Shown one piece after another: positions 5,957-15,337 of a stretch of 54,109 nucleotides of DNA. The notes under the pieces were generated by a model. It was not told where the DNA came from and ran no database searches. It worked only from the letters and a program-made list of their open reading frames with translations. The DNA is taken from NCBI RefSeq assembly GCF_027000115.1, contig NZ_JALTON010000032.1, positions 1 through 54,109 on the forward strand. The letters run 5' to 3'. The position numbers and the translations under genes were made by a program. How positions within the stretch are numbered: the first letter of the stretch is position 1; every line of letters begins with the position of its first letter. Origin of the DNA: Thiohalobacter sp. (GTDB lineage Bacteria > Pseudomonadota > Gammaproteobacteria > Thiohalobacterales > Thiohalobacteraceae).

Positions 5957-6706
5957 ATGGAGAATGCCCAGGTATCCGCGCCGGCGCGGCTGCTGGCCGC
6001 GGCAATCGTGCTGGCCCCCGCGACCGCTCTTGCGGCGGTCTGTGACCCCTACGGCGGCAGCGGGCTGACCGTGCTCGAAGGTTCCACCGTCTGCTTCGTC
6101 TATGATCCCGCAAACGTCGACCCCCTGTTCGGCACCCTGCAGGTCTCGGGCGACAATGTCTTCGTGACCCCGACCAGCTTCAAGGCCGAGTCCACCGATG
6201 CCCAGGGCACGGTCGTCACCAGTGCAACCGGTACCATTCAGGTTGTCGCCAAGCCCGGCTATGTCCTCGACGCCATCAATGTGGGCGAGATCGGCGACTA
6301 CAGGATGGTGGGTGGCACGGGTACCGGCGTGGACGTCGATGGCTGGTTGCGGGTATTCGACTGGTTCGATCCGACCCCGTTTTTCGGTACCGAGGAGACC
6401 GCCACCCTGGCCATCTCCGGCGATCTCACCATCGCCGACGGCAACCTTCACAACTGGACCGGTCAGGGCGGTTTCGACCTCACGACGCCGACCTGGGATG
6501 GCCGCGATCACGTTGGCCTGACCTTGCAGAACACCCTTACGGCCATCAGTACCGTCTCCGGCGAAAGCGCCATGATCCAGAAGAAGGCCGTGGGCAGCGA
6601 AATCACGGTGTCCGTGGCGACCACGGCCGTGGTGCCCCTCCCCGGCGCCCTCTGGCTGTTCGGCGCCGGTCTCGCCGGCCTGGTCGGTGTTGCCCGCCGG
6701 CGCTGA
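5957..6706 (+). CDS. exported protein with VPLPA/PEP-CTERM-type sorting signal
   Basis: 249 residues: an N-terminal signal peptide (hydrophobic LLAAAIVLAPATALA, cleavage about residue 27), a beta-rich middle with little charge, and a C-terminal tripartite sorting tail. The tail has a VPLPGALWL motif, a hydrophobic helix (FGAGLAGLVGV) and terminal ARRR. This is the layout of PEP-CTERM/VPLPA-CTERM substrates, cleaved by an exosortase-type enzyme and sent to the envelope or matrix. The middle matches nothing I recognise. ATG 5957 has a strong RBS (CAGGAGGAG); ATG 5921 lacks usable spacing. No exosortase is in the window. The 255-base stretch 5702-5956 holds no clear gene. Confidence 0.8.
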   Translation: MENAQVSAPARLLAAAIVLAPATALAAVCDPYGGSGLTVLEGSTVCFVYDPANVDPLFGTLQVSGDNVFVTPTSFKAESTDAQGTVVTSATGTIQVVAKPGYVLDAINVGEIGDYRMVGGTGTGVDVDGWLRVFDWFDPTPFFGTEETATLAISGDLTIADGNLHNWTGQGGFDLTTPTWDGRDHVGLTLQNTLTAISTVSGESAMIQKKAVGSEITVSVATTAVVPLPGALWLFGAGLAGLVGVARRR

Positions 6707-6734
6707 CGGCAGCCTTCCTGTCCCCGGAATCCGG

Positions 6735-6764
6735 ACGGCGGCCCCTGGCCGCCGTTGTTCTTTT
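6735..6764 (+). terminator. terminator after the sorted surface protein
   Basis: ACGGCGGCC (6735-6743) pairs with GGCCGCCGT (6747-6755) around CCT and is followed by the T-rich TGTTCTTTT. Confidence 0.85.
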
Positions 6765-6931
6765 CGAGGCCCTGTCCTGGCGGCTCCTCTGTTGCGCCCT
6801 GGCGACGCTTGCGTGTGTCTCGGCACCTTTCCCATGAGAATTTCTATTTCATCATAAAATATTCCGATCTCCGTAAACTCAATATCCTGGGATGCCTGCC
6901 GATTTCGCGGGGACGTGGCACAAGCCCTCGG

Positions 6932-6949
6932 TGTTGTATCAGAACAACA
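6932..6949. promoter_or_regulatory. operator-like palindrome in the porin upstream region
   Basis: TGTTGT-ATCAGA-ACAACA is a perfect 6-bp inverted repeat with a 6-base spacer, 115 bases before the porin ATG. A second inverted element (GGTTTT...AAAACC, 6965-6982) follows it, then a weak promoter-like pair TTGCAT (6985-6990) and TAGGGT (7008-7013). The 6707-7063 gap otherwise contains only the terminator. The binding protein is unknown. Confidence 0.4.
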
Positions 6950-7063
6950 GTAAGCAGTGGCTGTGGTTTTTTTGAGAAAACCTGTTGCATGCCCGTCAGA
7001 ACTGGGGTAGGGTAGCTCCGGTTCTCGAAACCAGTCCTGATATTTGGATAAGGGGATTTACAA

Positions 7064-8083
7064 ATGGACAAGAAGCTTCTCTCCACCGCAATCGCCGGCG
7101 CACTGGCCGGCACCATGGCATTCGGCGCAAATGCCGGCACCACCATCTTCGGCCACATCGACCAGTCGATCCTGGCCTGGGACGTCGACGGCGGCGGCGA
7201 CGACATCAACCTGCGCTGCACCACCTGCTCGGTCGGCTTCAAGGGCACCGAGGACCTGGGCAACGGCCTGAAGGTCAAGTTCAAGCTGGACTTCCAGTAC
7301 GACATGAACAATCGTAATCGGGTCAATAATGATGCCGATACCACCGTTGAGCGGGGAGCCATCACCGACCGCGATCAGTGGATCGGCCTGGCCGGCAACT
7401 TCGGCGAGGTCAAGTTCGGTTCCATCAGCTCCGGCTACAAGAGCACCGGCGCCATGATCGACCCCCTGTATCGCACCGTGGTCCAGGCGCGTGACATGGG
7501 CCTGCAGTCCAACCTGCATTCCGGCGCCGGCGAGGAAGGCCAGGGCCGTATGACCAACCACGTCCGCTATGACTCGCCGAACCTGAACGGCTTCAAGGTC
7601 ATCGTCGACTATGTGTTCGACGGCTCCGAGGCCGACGGCGAGAACGACAACCCCTGGGGTATCACCGGCGTCTACAAGAACGGCCCGGCGCTGGTCTACG
7701 GCTCGTACCTGACCAACGACCGCGGCGGCAAGGACGACGCCTGGAAGATCGGTGGCTCCTATGCCTTCGGTGACGCCAAGGTCTTCGCCCAGTACGAGAA
7801 CGACGGCGGCCTGATCTCCCAGAAGAGCGGCGGAACCGTGGACGGGGCCGACGTCTGGCACATCGGTGGCACCTACACCATGGGCAGCAACATGCTGTAC
7901 TTCGCCTATGGCCAGGGTGACGACGACAGCAGCGCTGCCAACACCGAGTATGATACCTGGACGCTCGCCGGCGCACACAGCTTCAGCAAGCGCACCATGA
8001 TCTATGCCGGTTACAACAACCAGGACTATGACGCCAGTGGCGAGATCGACAACGTCACCATCGGCATCAAGCACAAGTTCTGA
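7064..8083 (+). CDS. outer-membrane porin, trimeric general type
   Basis: 339 residues with signal peptide MDKKLLSTAIAGALAGTMAF and cleavage after GANA (residue 24). The mature protein begins as an amphipathic strand (TTIFGHIDQSI), has the features of 16-stranded Gram-negative porins (WIGLAGNFGEVKFGSISSGY for the L3 approach, alternating aromatic strands) and ends in Phe (GIKHKF), the BAM signal. The RBS AAGGGGA is 7-8 bases before the ATG. Flanked by its own terminator and a palindromic upstream region, it is probably monocistronic and regulated. Solute selectivity cannot be read. Confidence 0.92.
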   Translation: MDKKLLSTAIAGALAGTMAFGANAGTTIFGHIDQSILAWDVDGGGDDINLRCTTCSVGFKGTEDLGNGLKVKFKLDFQYDMNNRNRVNNDADTTVERGAITDRDQWIGLAGNFGEVKFGSISSGYKSTGAMIDPLYRTVVQARDMGLQSNLHSGAGEEGQGRMTNHVRYDSPNLNGFKVIVDYVFDGSEADGENDNPWGITGVYKNGPALVYGSYLTNDRGGKDDAWKIGGSYAFGDAKVFAQYENDGGLISQKSGGTVDGADVWHIGGTYTMGSNMLYFAYGQGDDDSSAANTEYDTWTLAGAHSFSKRTMIYAGYNNQDYDASGEIDNVTIGIKHKF

Positions 8084-8111
8084 GATCGTCTCGACGATCG
8101 ACGGACCTTGG

Positions 8112-8140
8112 AACGGGGCCTTCGGGCCCCGTTTTCTTTT
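8112..8140 (+). terminator. terminator after the porin gene
   Basis: AACGGGGCC (8112-8120) pairs with GGCCCCGTT (8125-8133) around a TTCG tetraloop, followed by TTCTTTT. Confidence 0.95.
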
Positions 8141-8167
8141 GTTGTGCCCCGTCGGCCTGCGTTGCTG

Positions 8168-8523
8168 AAAGAGCGTCACGGAAGCCACTGAATCCACGGA
8201 AGGGTATCAGGAGTCCCATAATTGTCTGAACACGCTCTGTCTGATCGTGGCGGACCCGGTAGGATGGGCAAAGGCGCGCAGCGACGTGCCCATCAGCATC
8301 CCGTGACCGCCATGATGGGCACGGCCCTTCCGGCCTTTGCCCATCCTACAAATTCACAGGACTTCCATGTTCAGACAATTCTGAGACTGGCCACAGGATA
8401 GCCCGTACGGAAAGGGACACAACGGGGCAATGCGGAAACTTCGCATCTCACTTCGCTTCATTCGGGCCATTTCACGCACCAGGGTTCCTTTCCGTGGGTT
8501 CAGTGGCTTCCGTGGCGCTCTTT
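8168..8523. repeat. triple-nested inverted-repeat element between porin and FAD oxidoreductase
   Basis: Three inverted pairs share one centre region: an outer 34-bp pair (8168-8201 / 8490-8523, two mismatches, AAAGAGCG(T/C)CACGGAAG...), a middle perfect 13-bp pair AATTGTCTGAACA (8220-8232 / 8368-8380), and an inner perfect 16-bp pair GTAGGATGGGCAAAGG (8259-8274 / 8334-8349). The inner and outer pairs belong to families found elsewhere in the window. No ORF is supported in this 514-base gap; it may form an extended hairpin or be a stack of insertions. Confidence 0.85.
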
Positions 8524-8597
8524 TCCCCGTTATTCCCGATCAAACCCGCCCGCCGCTTTTGCTAGAATAGCCCCTCGTTTCCGGGCAGGCCCGCACC

Positions 8598-11500
8598 ATG
8601 CTGTCGCGCATCCGCGAAATCCCCTACAACTACACCTCCTTTTCGGATCGCGAGATCGTCATCCGCTATCTCGGCGCGCCCATGTGGGACCTGCTCAACG
8701 AGCTGCGCGGCGAACGGAGGACGGGGCGCTCCGCGCGCATGCTGTTCGAGGTGCTGGGCGACATGTGGGTGGTGGACCGCAACCCCTACATCCAGGACGA
8801 CCTGCTGGACAACGCCCGTCGCCTGGCCTCCCTGATCCATGCCCTGAACCACCGCCTGGACCAGATCGTTGCCCGTGCGGAGGGCAACGACAAGGCGCTG
8901 GCCCTGGCGGCGCGGGCGCGCGAGGCAGTGCAGCGCTTCGAGGCGCAGTTCCCACGCATGCGCGAGCTGCGTCGCCGGGTGCTCAGGCGGCTGTCGCGCA
9001 TCACCCGCCGCGACAACATCGACTTCGGGGGGCTGGCGCGGGTCTCCCATGCCACCGACGCCACCGACTGGCGCGTGGAGATGCCCTTCGTGGTGGTCAC
9101 GCCCGACCGCGAGGAGGAGGTGCGTGAGCTGGTCGCCGCCTGCCTGGAGCTGGGCCTGTCCATCATCCCCCGCGGCGGCGGCACCGGCTATACCGGCAGC
9201 GCCGTACCGCTGGATGGCGAGTCGGTGGTCATCAACACCGAAAAGCTGGAGGCGCTGGGCGCGGTCGAGAAGCGCAGCCTGCCCGGCGTGGCCGAGCCGG
9301 TGGCCACCATCCGCGCCGGCGCGGGTGTTGTCACCCGCCGCGTGTCCGAGCGCGCCGAGGCTGCCGGCTTCGTGTTCGCGGTCGATCCCACCTCGCAGGA
9401 CGCCTCCACCATCGGCGGCAACGTGGCCATGAACGCCGGCGGCAAGAAGGCGGTGATGTGGGGCACCACGCTGGATAACCTGGTGTCCTGGCGCATGGTC
9501 ACGCCCGATGCCCGCTGGCTGGAGGTGGAGCGGCTCGACCACAACCTGGGCAAGATCCACGAACAGGCGCGGGTGCGCTTCCGCATCACCCGCTACCAGG
9601 CCGACGGCGTCACCCCCGAGGGCGAACCCGAGATCCTGGAAATGCCCGGCCGGGCGCTGCGCAAGGAGGGCCTGGGCAAGGACGTGACCGACAAGTTCCT
9701 GCGCGGCCTGCCCGGCGTGCAGAAGGAAGGCTGCGACGGCATCATCACCTCCGCGCGTTTCGTGCTGTACCGCATGCCGAGGTTCACCCGCACCGTCTGT
9801 CTCGAGTTCTTCGGCAGCGACCTGCGCGCCGCGGTGCCGGCCATCGTCGAGACCAAGGACTACCTGGATGCGCATCCCGACGTGGTGCTGTCCGGGCTGG
9901 AGCATCTGGACGAGCGCTACGTCCGCGCCGTCGACTACAGCACCAAGGCGCCGCGCCGCGAGTGGCCCAAGATGGTGCTGCTGGCCGACATCTCCGGCGA
10001 CGACGAGGCTGCCGTGGCCGAGGCCGCCTCGCAGGTGGTGCGCATGGCCAACGCCCGTGGCGCCGAGGGCTTCATTGCCGTCAGTCCCGAGGCACGGCGC
10101 CGGTTCTGGGCCGACCGCGCGCGCACTGCCGCCATTGCCGCGCACACCAATGCCTTCAAGATCAACGAGGACGTGGTCATCCCGCTGGAGCGCCTGGCCG
10201 ACTACGAGGAAGGCATCGAGCGCATCAATATCGAGTATTCCACGCGCAACAAGCTGGACATGATCGCCACTGTGCTCGACTACCTGCGCGGCGAGCTGCC
10301 GGAGCTGCGTTCGCCCGACGAACCCGAGAGCGAGGAGAGCCGGGCCATCGACCGGGCCAAGATCGAGGCCGCGGTGGCGCATCTCGAAGCCCGGCGCGAG
10401 TACTGGCAGATGCTGCTCGATCGCCTCGACGAGCCCGCGGAGGCCCTGCGCGAGCAGTTGCCGGAAGCGGTGCGCGATTGCATCCGTCCCGGCGACCGGC
10501 TGGTGAACCTGCTGCTGCGGCGCGACCTGCGCATCTCCTACCGGCGCGAGGTCGAGCGGCCGCTGAAGGAGATCTTCGCCGGGCGCGAGTGGGAGCCGGT
10601 GGTGCAGCGGCTGGATGCCATCCATGGCGAGATCCGTTCCAGCCGCCTGTTCGTCGCCACCCACATGCATGCCGGCGACGGCAACGTGCACACCAACATC
10701 CCGGTCAATTCCAACGACTATGCCATGCTGCACGAGGCCGAGCGTATCGTCGATCGCATCATGGCGCTGGCGCGCTCGCTGAACGGTGTCATCTCCGGCG
10801 AACACGGCATCGGTCTGACCAAGATCCAGTACCTTGAACCCGAGGCCATCGAGGCCTTCGAGGCCTACAAGCGCCGCGTCGATCCCGAAGACCGTTTCAA
10901 TCGCGGCAAGCTGCGCAAGGGTTCCGGGCTGGACAATGCCTACACCCCTTCGCTGCGGCTGGTGCAGCAGGAGGCGCTGCTGCTGGAGGAAAGCGAGCTC
11001 GGCGATCTCAACGACGACGTGCGCAACTGCCTGCGCTGCGGCAAGTGCAAGCCGGTCTGCAACACCCACATCCCGCGCGCCAACCTGCTCTATTCGCCGC
11101 GCAACAAGATCCTGGCCACCGGGCTGATGATCGAGGCCTTCCTCTACGAGGAACAGACCCGGCGCGGCATCTCCACCCGCCATTTCGACGAACTCAACGA
11201 TATCGCCGACCACTGCACCATCTGCCACAAGTGCCTGGCGCCCTGCCCGGTGAACATCGACTTCGGCGATGTCACCGTGCGCATGCGCAACATCCTGCGC
11301 AGCCGTGGCCAGAAGCGCAGCTCGCCGGCGACCTGGGCGGCCATGACCTTCCTCAACATCACCGACCCGCGCACCGTCCGCATCATGCGCAAGGCGATGA
11401 TCGAATGGGGCTATCGTGCCCAGCGCGCGGCCTGGCGGTTTGCGCGCCGGCTGCCGCTGATGAAGCCGAAGGCGCTGCCGGCCGCCACCACCGGCCGCAT

Positions 11501-12437
11501 GCCGGTGCGCGAGCAGGTGGTGAACTTCGTGCGCAAGCCGCTGCCGGACAAGATGCCGCAGCAGACCATGCGCGCGCTGCTCGGCCTGGAGGACAGTCGC
11601 ATGGTGCCCATCCTGCGCGATCCGGCAAAGGTCAGCGAGGAATCGGACGCGGTGTTCTACTTCCCCGGCTGTGGTTCCGAGCGCCTGTTCAGCCAGATCG
11701 GGCTGGCGACCCTGGCCATGCTGCACGAGGTCGGTGCGCAGACGGTGCTGCCGCCGGGTTACCTGTGCTGCGGCTATCCGCAGACCGCGGGCGGGCAGGG
11801 CGACAAGGGGCGCAGGATCACCACCGACAACCGGGTGCTGTTCCACCGGGTGGCGAACACCCTCAACTACATGGACATCCGCACTGTCATCGTCTCCTGC
11901 GGTACCTGCATGGACCAGTTGCTCGATTATGAGTTCGAGAAGATCTTTCCCGGCTGCCGGTTGCTCGACATCCATGAATACCTGATGGAGAAGGGCGTGA
12001 AGCTCGACGGCGTAGAAGGCGTGCAGTACCTGTATCACGATCCCTGCCACACGCCCATGAAGACCCACGCGCCGATGGATGTCGCCAGTCGCCTGCTCGG
12101 CGAGCCGGTGCAGCTCTCCGACCGCTGTTGCGGCGAGGCCGGCACCCTGGCCGTGAGCCGGCCCGACATCGCCACCCAGATCCGCTTCCGCAAGCAGGAG
12201 GAGCTGCAGGCCGGCATCCGTTCGCTCACCGGCGAGGATCGCGCCCGCGACGGCAGGGTGCGCCTGCTCACGAGCTGTCCCGCCTGCCAGCAGGGCCTGT
12301 CACGCTATGCCGATGACACGGGCCTGGAGACCGACTACATCGTGGTCGAGCTGGCCCGGCACAGGCTCGGCGAGGACTGGCAGGCGCGGTTCATCGACGC
12401 CGTGCGCGCGGGTGGCATCGAGCGGGTGCTGCTCTGA
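8598..12437 (+). CDS. DUF3683 / FAD-linked oxidase / Fe-S / CCG-domain fusion oxidoreductase
   Basis: 1279 residues. Order: an N-terminal DUF3683-type region (about 1-140, [17 protein letters not shown]); a FAD-binding type-4 (PCMH) domain with [14 protein letters not shown] at about 191-204; a FAD-linked oxidase C-terminal domain with [14 protein letters not shown] and [10 protein letters not shown]; two ferredoxin-like motifs, [11 protein letters not shown] (about 811-821) and [12 protein letters not shown] (about 873-884); and two cysteine-rich CCG modules ([10 protein letters not shown] about 1021, CCGYP about 1057; HDPCHTP about 1147, CCGEAG about 1177). This joins GlcD/D-lactate dehydrogenase-like and GlpC-like parts in one chain. 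It probably oxidises a 2-hydroxy acid and passes electrons to the quinone pool or a ferredoxin; the substrate is unknown. No strong RBS is seen. Confidence 0.9.
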   Translation: MLSRIREIPYNYTSFSDREIVIRYLGAPMWDLLNELRGERRTGRSARMLFEVLGDMWVVDRNPYIQDDLLDNARRLASLIHALNHRLDQIVARAEGNDKALALAARAREAVQRFEAQFPRMRELRRRVLRRLSRITRRDNIDFGGLARVSHATDATDWRVEMPFVVVTPDREEEVRELVAACLELGLSIIPRGGGTGYTGSAVPLDGESVVINTEKLEALGAVEKRSLPGVAEPVATIRAGAGVVTRRVSERAEAAGFVFAVDPTSQDASTIGGNVAMNAGGKKAVMWGTTLDNLVSWRMVTPDARWLEVERLDHNLGKIHEQARVRFRITRYQADGVTPEGEPEILEMPGRALRKEGLGKDVTDKFLRGLPGVQKEGCDGIITSARFVLYRMPRFTRTVCLEFFGSDLRAAVPAIVETKDYLDAHPDVVLSGLEHLDERYVRAVDYSTKAPRREWPKMVLLADISGDDEAAVAEAASQVVRMANARGAEGFIAVSPEARRRFWADRARTAAIAAHTNAFKINEDVVIPLERLADYEEGIERINIEYSTRNKLDMIATVLDYLRGELPELRSPDEPESEESRAIDRAKIEAAVAHLEARREYWQMLLDRLDEPAEALREQLPEAVRDCIRPGDRLVNLLLRRDLRISYRREVERPLKEIFAGREWEPVVQRLDAIHGEIRSSRLFVATHMHAGDGNVHTNIPVNSNDYAMLHEAERIVDRIMALARSLNGVISGEHGIGLTKIQYLEPEAIEAFEAYKRRVDPEDRFNRGKLRKGSGLDNAYTPSLRLVQQEALLLEESELGDLNDDVRNCLRCGKCKPVCNTHIPRANLLYSPRNKILATGLMIEAFLYEEQTRRGISTRHFDELNDIADHCTICHKCLAPCPVNIDFGDVTVRMRNILRSRGQKRSSPATWAAMTFLNITDPRTVRIMRKAMIEWGYRAQRAAWRFARRLPLMKPKALPAATTGRMPVREQVVNFVRKPLPDKMPQQTMRALLGLEDSRMVPILRDPAKVSEESDAVFYFPGCGSERLFSQIGLATLAMLHEVGAQTVLPPGYLCCGYPQTAGGQGDKGRRITTDNRVLFHRVANTLNYMDIRTVIVSCGTCMDQLLDYEFEKIFPGCRLLDIHEYLMEKGVKLDGVEGVQYLYHDPCHTPMKTHAPMDVASRLLGEPVQLSDRCCGEAGTLAVSRPDIATQIRFRKQEELQAGIRSLTGEDRARDGRVRLLTSCPACQQGLSRYADDTGLETDYIVVELARHRLGEDWQARFIDAVRAGGIERVLL

Positions 12438-12462
12438 CGCGCCCGGATCGCCGGACAGCCGG

Positions 12463-12615
12463 GTAGGATGGCCAAAGCGAAGGCCTCCCGATCCAGAACC
12501 AACGAACGTGGCGGGTCCGCACGAGGGGTAACGGATCGATGGGCACGGCCCTTCGGGCCTTTGCCCATCCTGCCGGTGGAGGCGGGTAGGATGGGCAAAG
12601 CGAAGCGTGCCCATC
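12463..12615. repeat. three copies of the GTAGGATGGGCAAAG palindromic repeat
   Basis: A degenerate copy at 12463-12486, an inverted copy at 12538-12574 (GATGGGCACGGCCCTTCGGG, continuing CCTTTGCCCATCC) and a full copy at 12586-12615 (GTAGGATGGGCAAAGCGAAG, continuing CGTGCCCATC). Each can fold on itself. The remaining part of the 309-base gap, 12616-12746, shows nothing I recognise. Confidence 0.8.
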
Positions 12616-12746
12616 AATCGCCTCCCAATGCAGCACCGGCAAAGGTACCGCGTCCACGTGAGGGCGCGGGCTCAGGGCTCTTCATCCTTCGTGCCCCCAG
12701 CGTCCCGGCGACCTTTGTGTTGTGTTGCCGAGGCCCGGGTACACGG

Positions 12747-12947
12747 CTACCGGCGCAGCAGCCAGATGATCAGGTTGAGTACCAGGCTGACGAGGATGGC
12801 GGTGGTGACGGGAAAGTAGAAATGAAAGCCGTCGCGCTCGATGACAATGTCGCCGGGTAGCCGGCCGAGACCGAGCCTGGAGATCCAGGGCCAGAGCAGG
12901 CCGAGGACGACCAGAACGATGCCTGCAACGATCAGCCAACGGGACAT
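12747..12947 (-). CDS. DUF2905 small membrane protein
   Basis: 66 residues: a first membrane helix (WLIVAGIVLVVLGLLWPWI), a conserved linker LGLGRLPGDIVIERDGFHFY, and a second helix (TTAILVSLVLNLIIWLL) ending in RR. This is the whole DUF2905 family pattern; function is unknown. It follows rpiA by 56 bases in the same direction and could be co-transcribed. Confidence 0.88.
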   Translation of the reverse strand: MSRWLIVAGIVLVVLGLLWPWISRLGLGRLPGDIVIERDGFHFYFPVTTAILVSLVLNLIIWLLRR

Positions 12948-13003
12948 GGCGTCATACCCGGGTCAGTCGACGTCCGATGCGGCACGCCCGGCGACAATGC
13001 CGC

Positions 13004-13660
13004 TCAGGTCATCACCTTCACGCCCTCGGCGGTGCCCAGCAGCAGCACGTCGGCGGGGCGCAGGGCGAAGATGCCGACGGTGACGATGCCGGGAATGTTG
13101 TTCAGTTCATCCTCCAGCTTCGCCGGTTCCATGATTTCCAGGTCATGCACGTCCAGGATGATGTTGCCGTTGTCCGTGGTGAAGCCCTCGCGCAGCACCG
13201 GTCGGCCGCCGCGCTTGACCAGCTCGCGGGCCACGAGGCCGCGGGCCATGGGGATGACCTCGATGGGCAGCGGGAAGGCGCCCAGCACGTCCACCAGCTT
13301 GGACTGGTCGGCGATGCACACGAACTTTTCCGAGGCGGCGGCGACGATCTTCTCCCGGGTCAGCGCGCCACCGCCGCCCTTGATCAGGTGAAGATGCCTG
13401 TTGGACTCATCGGCCCCGTCGATATAGACCGACAGCTCGCCGGCGTCGTTGAGGTCCAGGACCGGGATGCCATGGCGCTTGAGCCGTTCCGCGCTGGCCA
13501 CCGAGCTTGCCACCGTGCCCTCGATCTTGCCCTTGATGCGGGCCAGGGCGTCGATGAACATGTTGGCCGTGGAGCCGGTACCGACCCCGATGATGGTGCC
13601 GGGCACCACGTATTCCAGCGCCGCCTCGGCCACCTGCCGCTTGAGTTCGTCCTGGTTCAT
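13004..13660 (-). CDS. rpiA: ribose-5-phosphate isomerase A
   Basis: Interconverts ribose-5-phosphate and ribulose-5-phosphate in the non-oxidative pentose phosphate pathway. 218 residues (E. coli 219). Motifs: [10 protein letters not shown] (phosphate loop, about 26-35), YIDGADE (81-85), and [11 protein letters not shown] (94-104) with the catalytic Glu103. Divergent from ilvA with a 92-base gap. Confidence 0.97.
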   Translation of the reverse strand: MNQDELKRQVAEAALEYVVPGTIIGVGTGSTANMFIDALARIKGKIEGTVASSVASAERLKRHGIPVLDLNDAGELSVYIDGADESNRHLHLIKGGGGALTREKIVAAASEKFVCIADQSKLVDVLGAFPLPIEVIPMARGLVARELVKRGGRPVLREGFTTDNGNIILDVHDLEIMEPAKLEDELNNIPGIVTVGIFALRPADVLLLGTAEGVKVMT

Positions 13661-13752
13661 TGGGATGCCTCCGTCGTTGTCTTGTTTGCGGCAGATGATA
13701 CTACGGGTGAGGAGTGAGGAGGAAAAACCGATAAACTGCTATCATCGGCAGG

Positions 13753-15273
13753 ATGCCGGAACGATACCTGAAGATGATCCTGAACGCGCGCGTCTACGAT
13801 GTGGCGCGGGAGACGCCGCTGGAGCGGGCGCCGCTGCTGTCCGGGCGTTGCGGCAACCGCATCTGGATGAAGCGCGAGGATCTGCAGCCGGTCTTTTCCT
13901 TCAAGCTGCGCGGTGCCTACAACAAGATCGCCCACCTCGATGCCGAAGAATGCGAACGCGGCGTGATCGCGGCCTCGGCCGGCAACCACGCCCAGGGTGT
14001 GGCGCTGGGCGCCAGCCGTCGCGGCGTCAAGGCCTTGATCGTGATGCCCAGGACCACGCCGCAGATCAAGGTGGCCTCGGTGCGGGCCCTGGGTGCGCGC
14101 ATCGTGCTGCACGGCGACAGCTACGACGAGGCCTACGAGCACGCCCGAAAGCTCGCCGAGGACAGGGGCATGGTATTTATCCATCCCTTCGACGATCCTC
14201 TGGTGATCGCGGGCCAGGGCACCGTGGGCATGGAGATCCTGCGCCAGTTCACGGGCGACCTGCACGCCATCTTCGTGCCCGTGGGCGGCGGCGGGCTGAT
14301 CGCGGGCGTTGCCGCCTACGTCAAGGCCCTGCGGCCCGGCATACGGGTGATCGGCGTGGAGCCGGACGATGCCCCAAGCCTGTATACGGCGCTCGCGCGC
14401 AAGCGGCGCGTCGCCCTCAAGCAGGTCGGTATCTTCGCCGATGGCGCCGCGGTGCGCAGGGTGGGGAAGGAGACCTTCAGCATGGCGCGCAAGTTCGTGG
14501 ACGAGGTCATCCTGGTCAGTACCGACGAGATCTGCGCGGCCATCAAGGACATCTATGACGACACCCGTTCCATCGTCGAGCCGGCGGGCGCGCTCTCTGT
14601 GGCAGGTCTCAAGAAGTACGTCGAGGCGAAGGGCCTGCGCGACGCCGATCTGGTGGCCATCAACAGCGGCGCTAACATCAATTTCGACCGCCTGCGCCAT
14701 GTGGCCGAGCGGGCCGAGCTGGGCGAGCGGCGCGAGGCGCTGCTGGCCGTCACCATCCCCGAGCGGCCGGGCAGCTTCCGGCGTTTCTGCAAGGCCCTCG
14801 GCCAGCGCAGTATCACCGAGTTCAATTACCGCTACGCCGATACCAGCGAGGCGCATGTGTTCGCCGGCGTGGAGCTGACGGGCGGTGACGAGGAACGGCT
14901 CGCGATCATCGAGCGTCTTCGGCAAGAGGGCTATCCGGTGGTGGACATGACGGACAACGAACTCGCCAAGCTGCACGTCCGCCACCTGGTGGGCGGCCAC
15001 GCGCCGGGGCTGGAGAACGAGCTGCTCTACCGTTTCGAATTCCCGGAGCGGCCCGGCGCCCTGCTCGGGTTTCTGACCGCCATCGGCGCGAAATGGAACA
15101 TCAGCCTGTTCCATTATCGCAATCACGGCGCCGCCTATGGACGGGTGCTGGCCGGCATCCAGGTGCCGCCGGCGGATCGTGCCGGGTTTCAGCGTTTCCT
15201 GGACGAGCTCGGCTATATGTATTGGAATGAAGCCGACAATCCGGCCTATGCCCTGTTCCTCGGTGGCGGCTGA
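13753..15273 (+). CDS. ilvA: threonine ammonia-lyase, biosynthetic
   Basis: Converts threonine to 2-oxobutanoate, the first step toward isoleucine. 506 residues, like E. coli IlvA (514). The PLP lysine is Lys51 in FSFKLRGAYNKI; SAGNHAQGVALGA and the phosphate-binding GGGGLIAGVA follow. The C-terminus holds two ACT-like domains (about 325-415 and 420-505) of the isoleucine/valine-sensing allosteric form, with FPERPGALLGFL in the second. The beginning, including DVARETPLE, agrees with ATG 13753. Confidence 0.96.
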   Translation: MPERYLKMILNARVYDVARETPLERAPLLSGRCGNRIWMKREDLQPVFSFKLRGAYNKIAHLDAEECERGVIAASAGNHAQGVALGASRRGVKALIVMPRTTPQIKVASVRALGARIVLHGDSYDEAYEHARKLAEDRGMVFIHPFDDPLVIAGQGTVGMEILRQFTGDLHAIFVPVGGGGLIAGVAAYVKALRPGIRVIGVEPDDAPSLYTALARKRRVALKQVGIFADGAAVRRVGKETFSMARKFVDEVILVSTDEICAAIKDIYDDTRSIVEPAGALSVAGLKKYVEAKGLRDADLVAINSGANINFDRLRHVAERAELGERREALLAVTIPERPGSFRRFCKALGQRSITEFNYRYADTSEAHVFAGVELTGGDEERLAIIERLRQEGYPVVDMTDNELAKLHVRHLVGGHAPGLENELLYRFEFPERPGALLGFLTAIGAKWNISLFHYRNHGAAYGRVLAGIQVPPADRAGFQRFLDELGYMYWNEADNPAYALFLGGG

Positions 15274-15275
15274 CG

Positions 15276-15298
15276 CCAGCCCGCATATTGCACCAGGG
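15276..15298 (+). repeat. AGCCCGCATATTGCACC-family repeat, short copy
   Basis: CCAGCCCGCATATTGCACCA (plus GGG) begins 3 bases after the ilvA stop codon. Only the left half of the family consensus is present. Confidence 0.8.
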
Positions 15299-15337
15299 CG
15301 TCCCGGTGTGCTTCCTGAACGGCAGAGGAGAATCGGA

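Noticed and set aside
8562-12068. 1168-codon open frame on the minus strand opposite the FAD/Fe-S oxidoreductase
   Set aside because: High G+C third positions leave the antisense frame open. The peptide is low-complexity (His/Gln/Gly/Ala-rich), with no domain, while the plus-strand protein has many ordered motifs.
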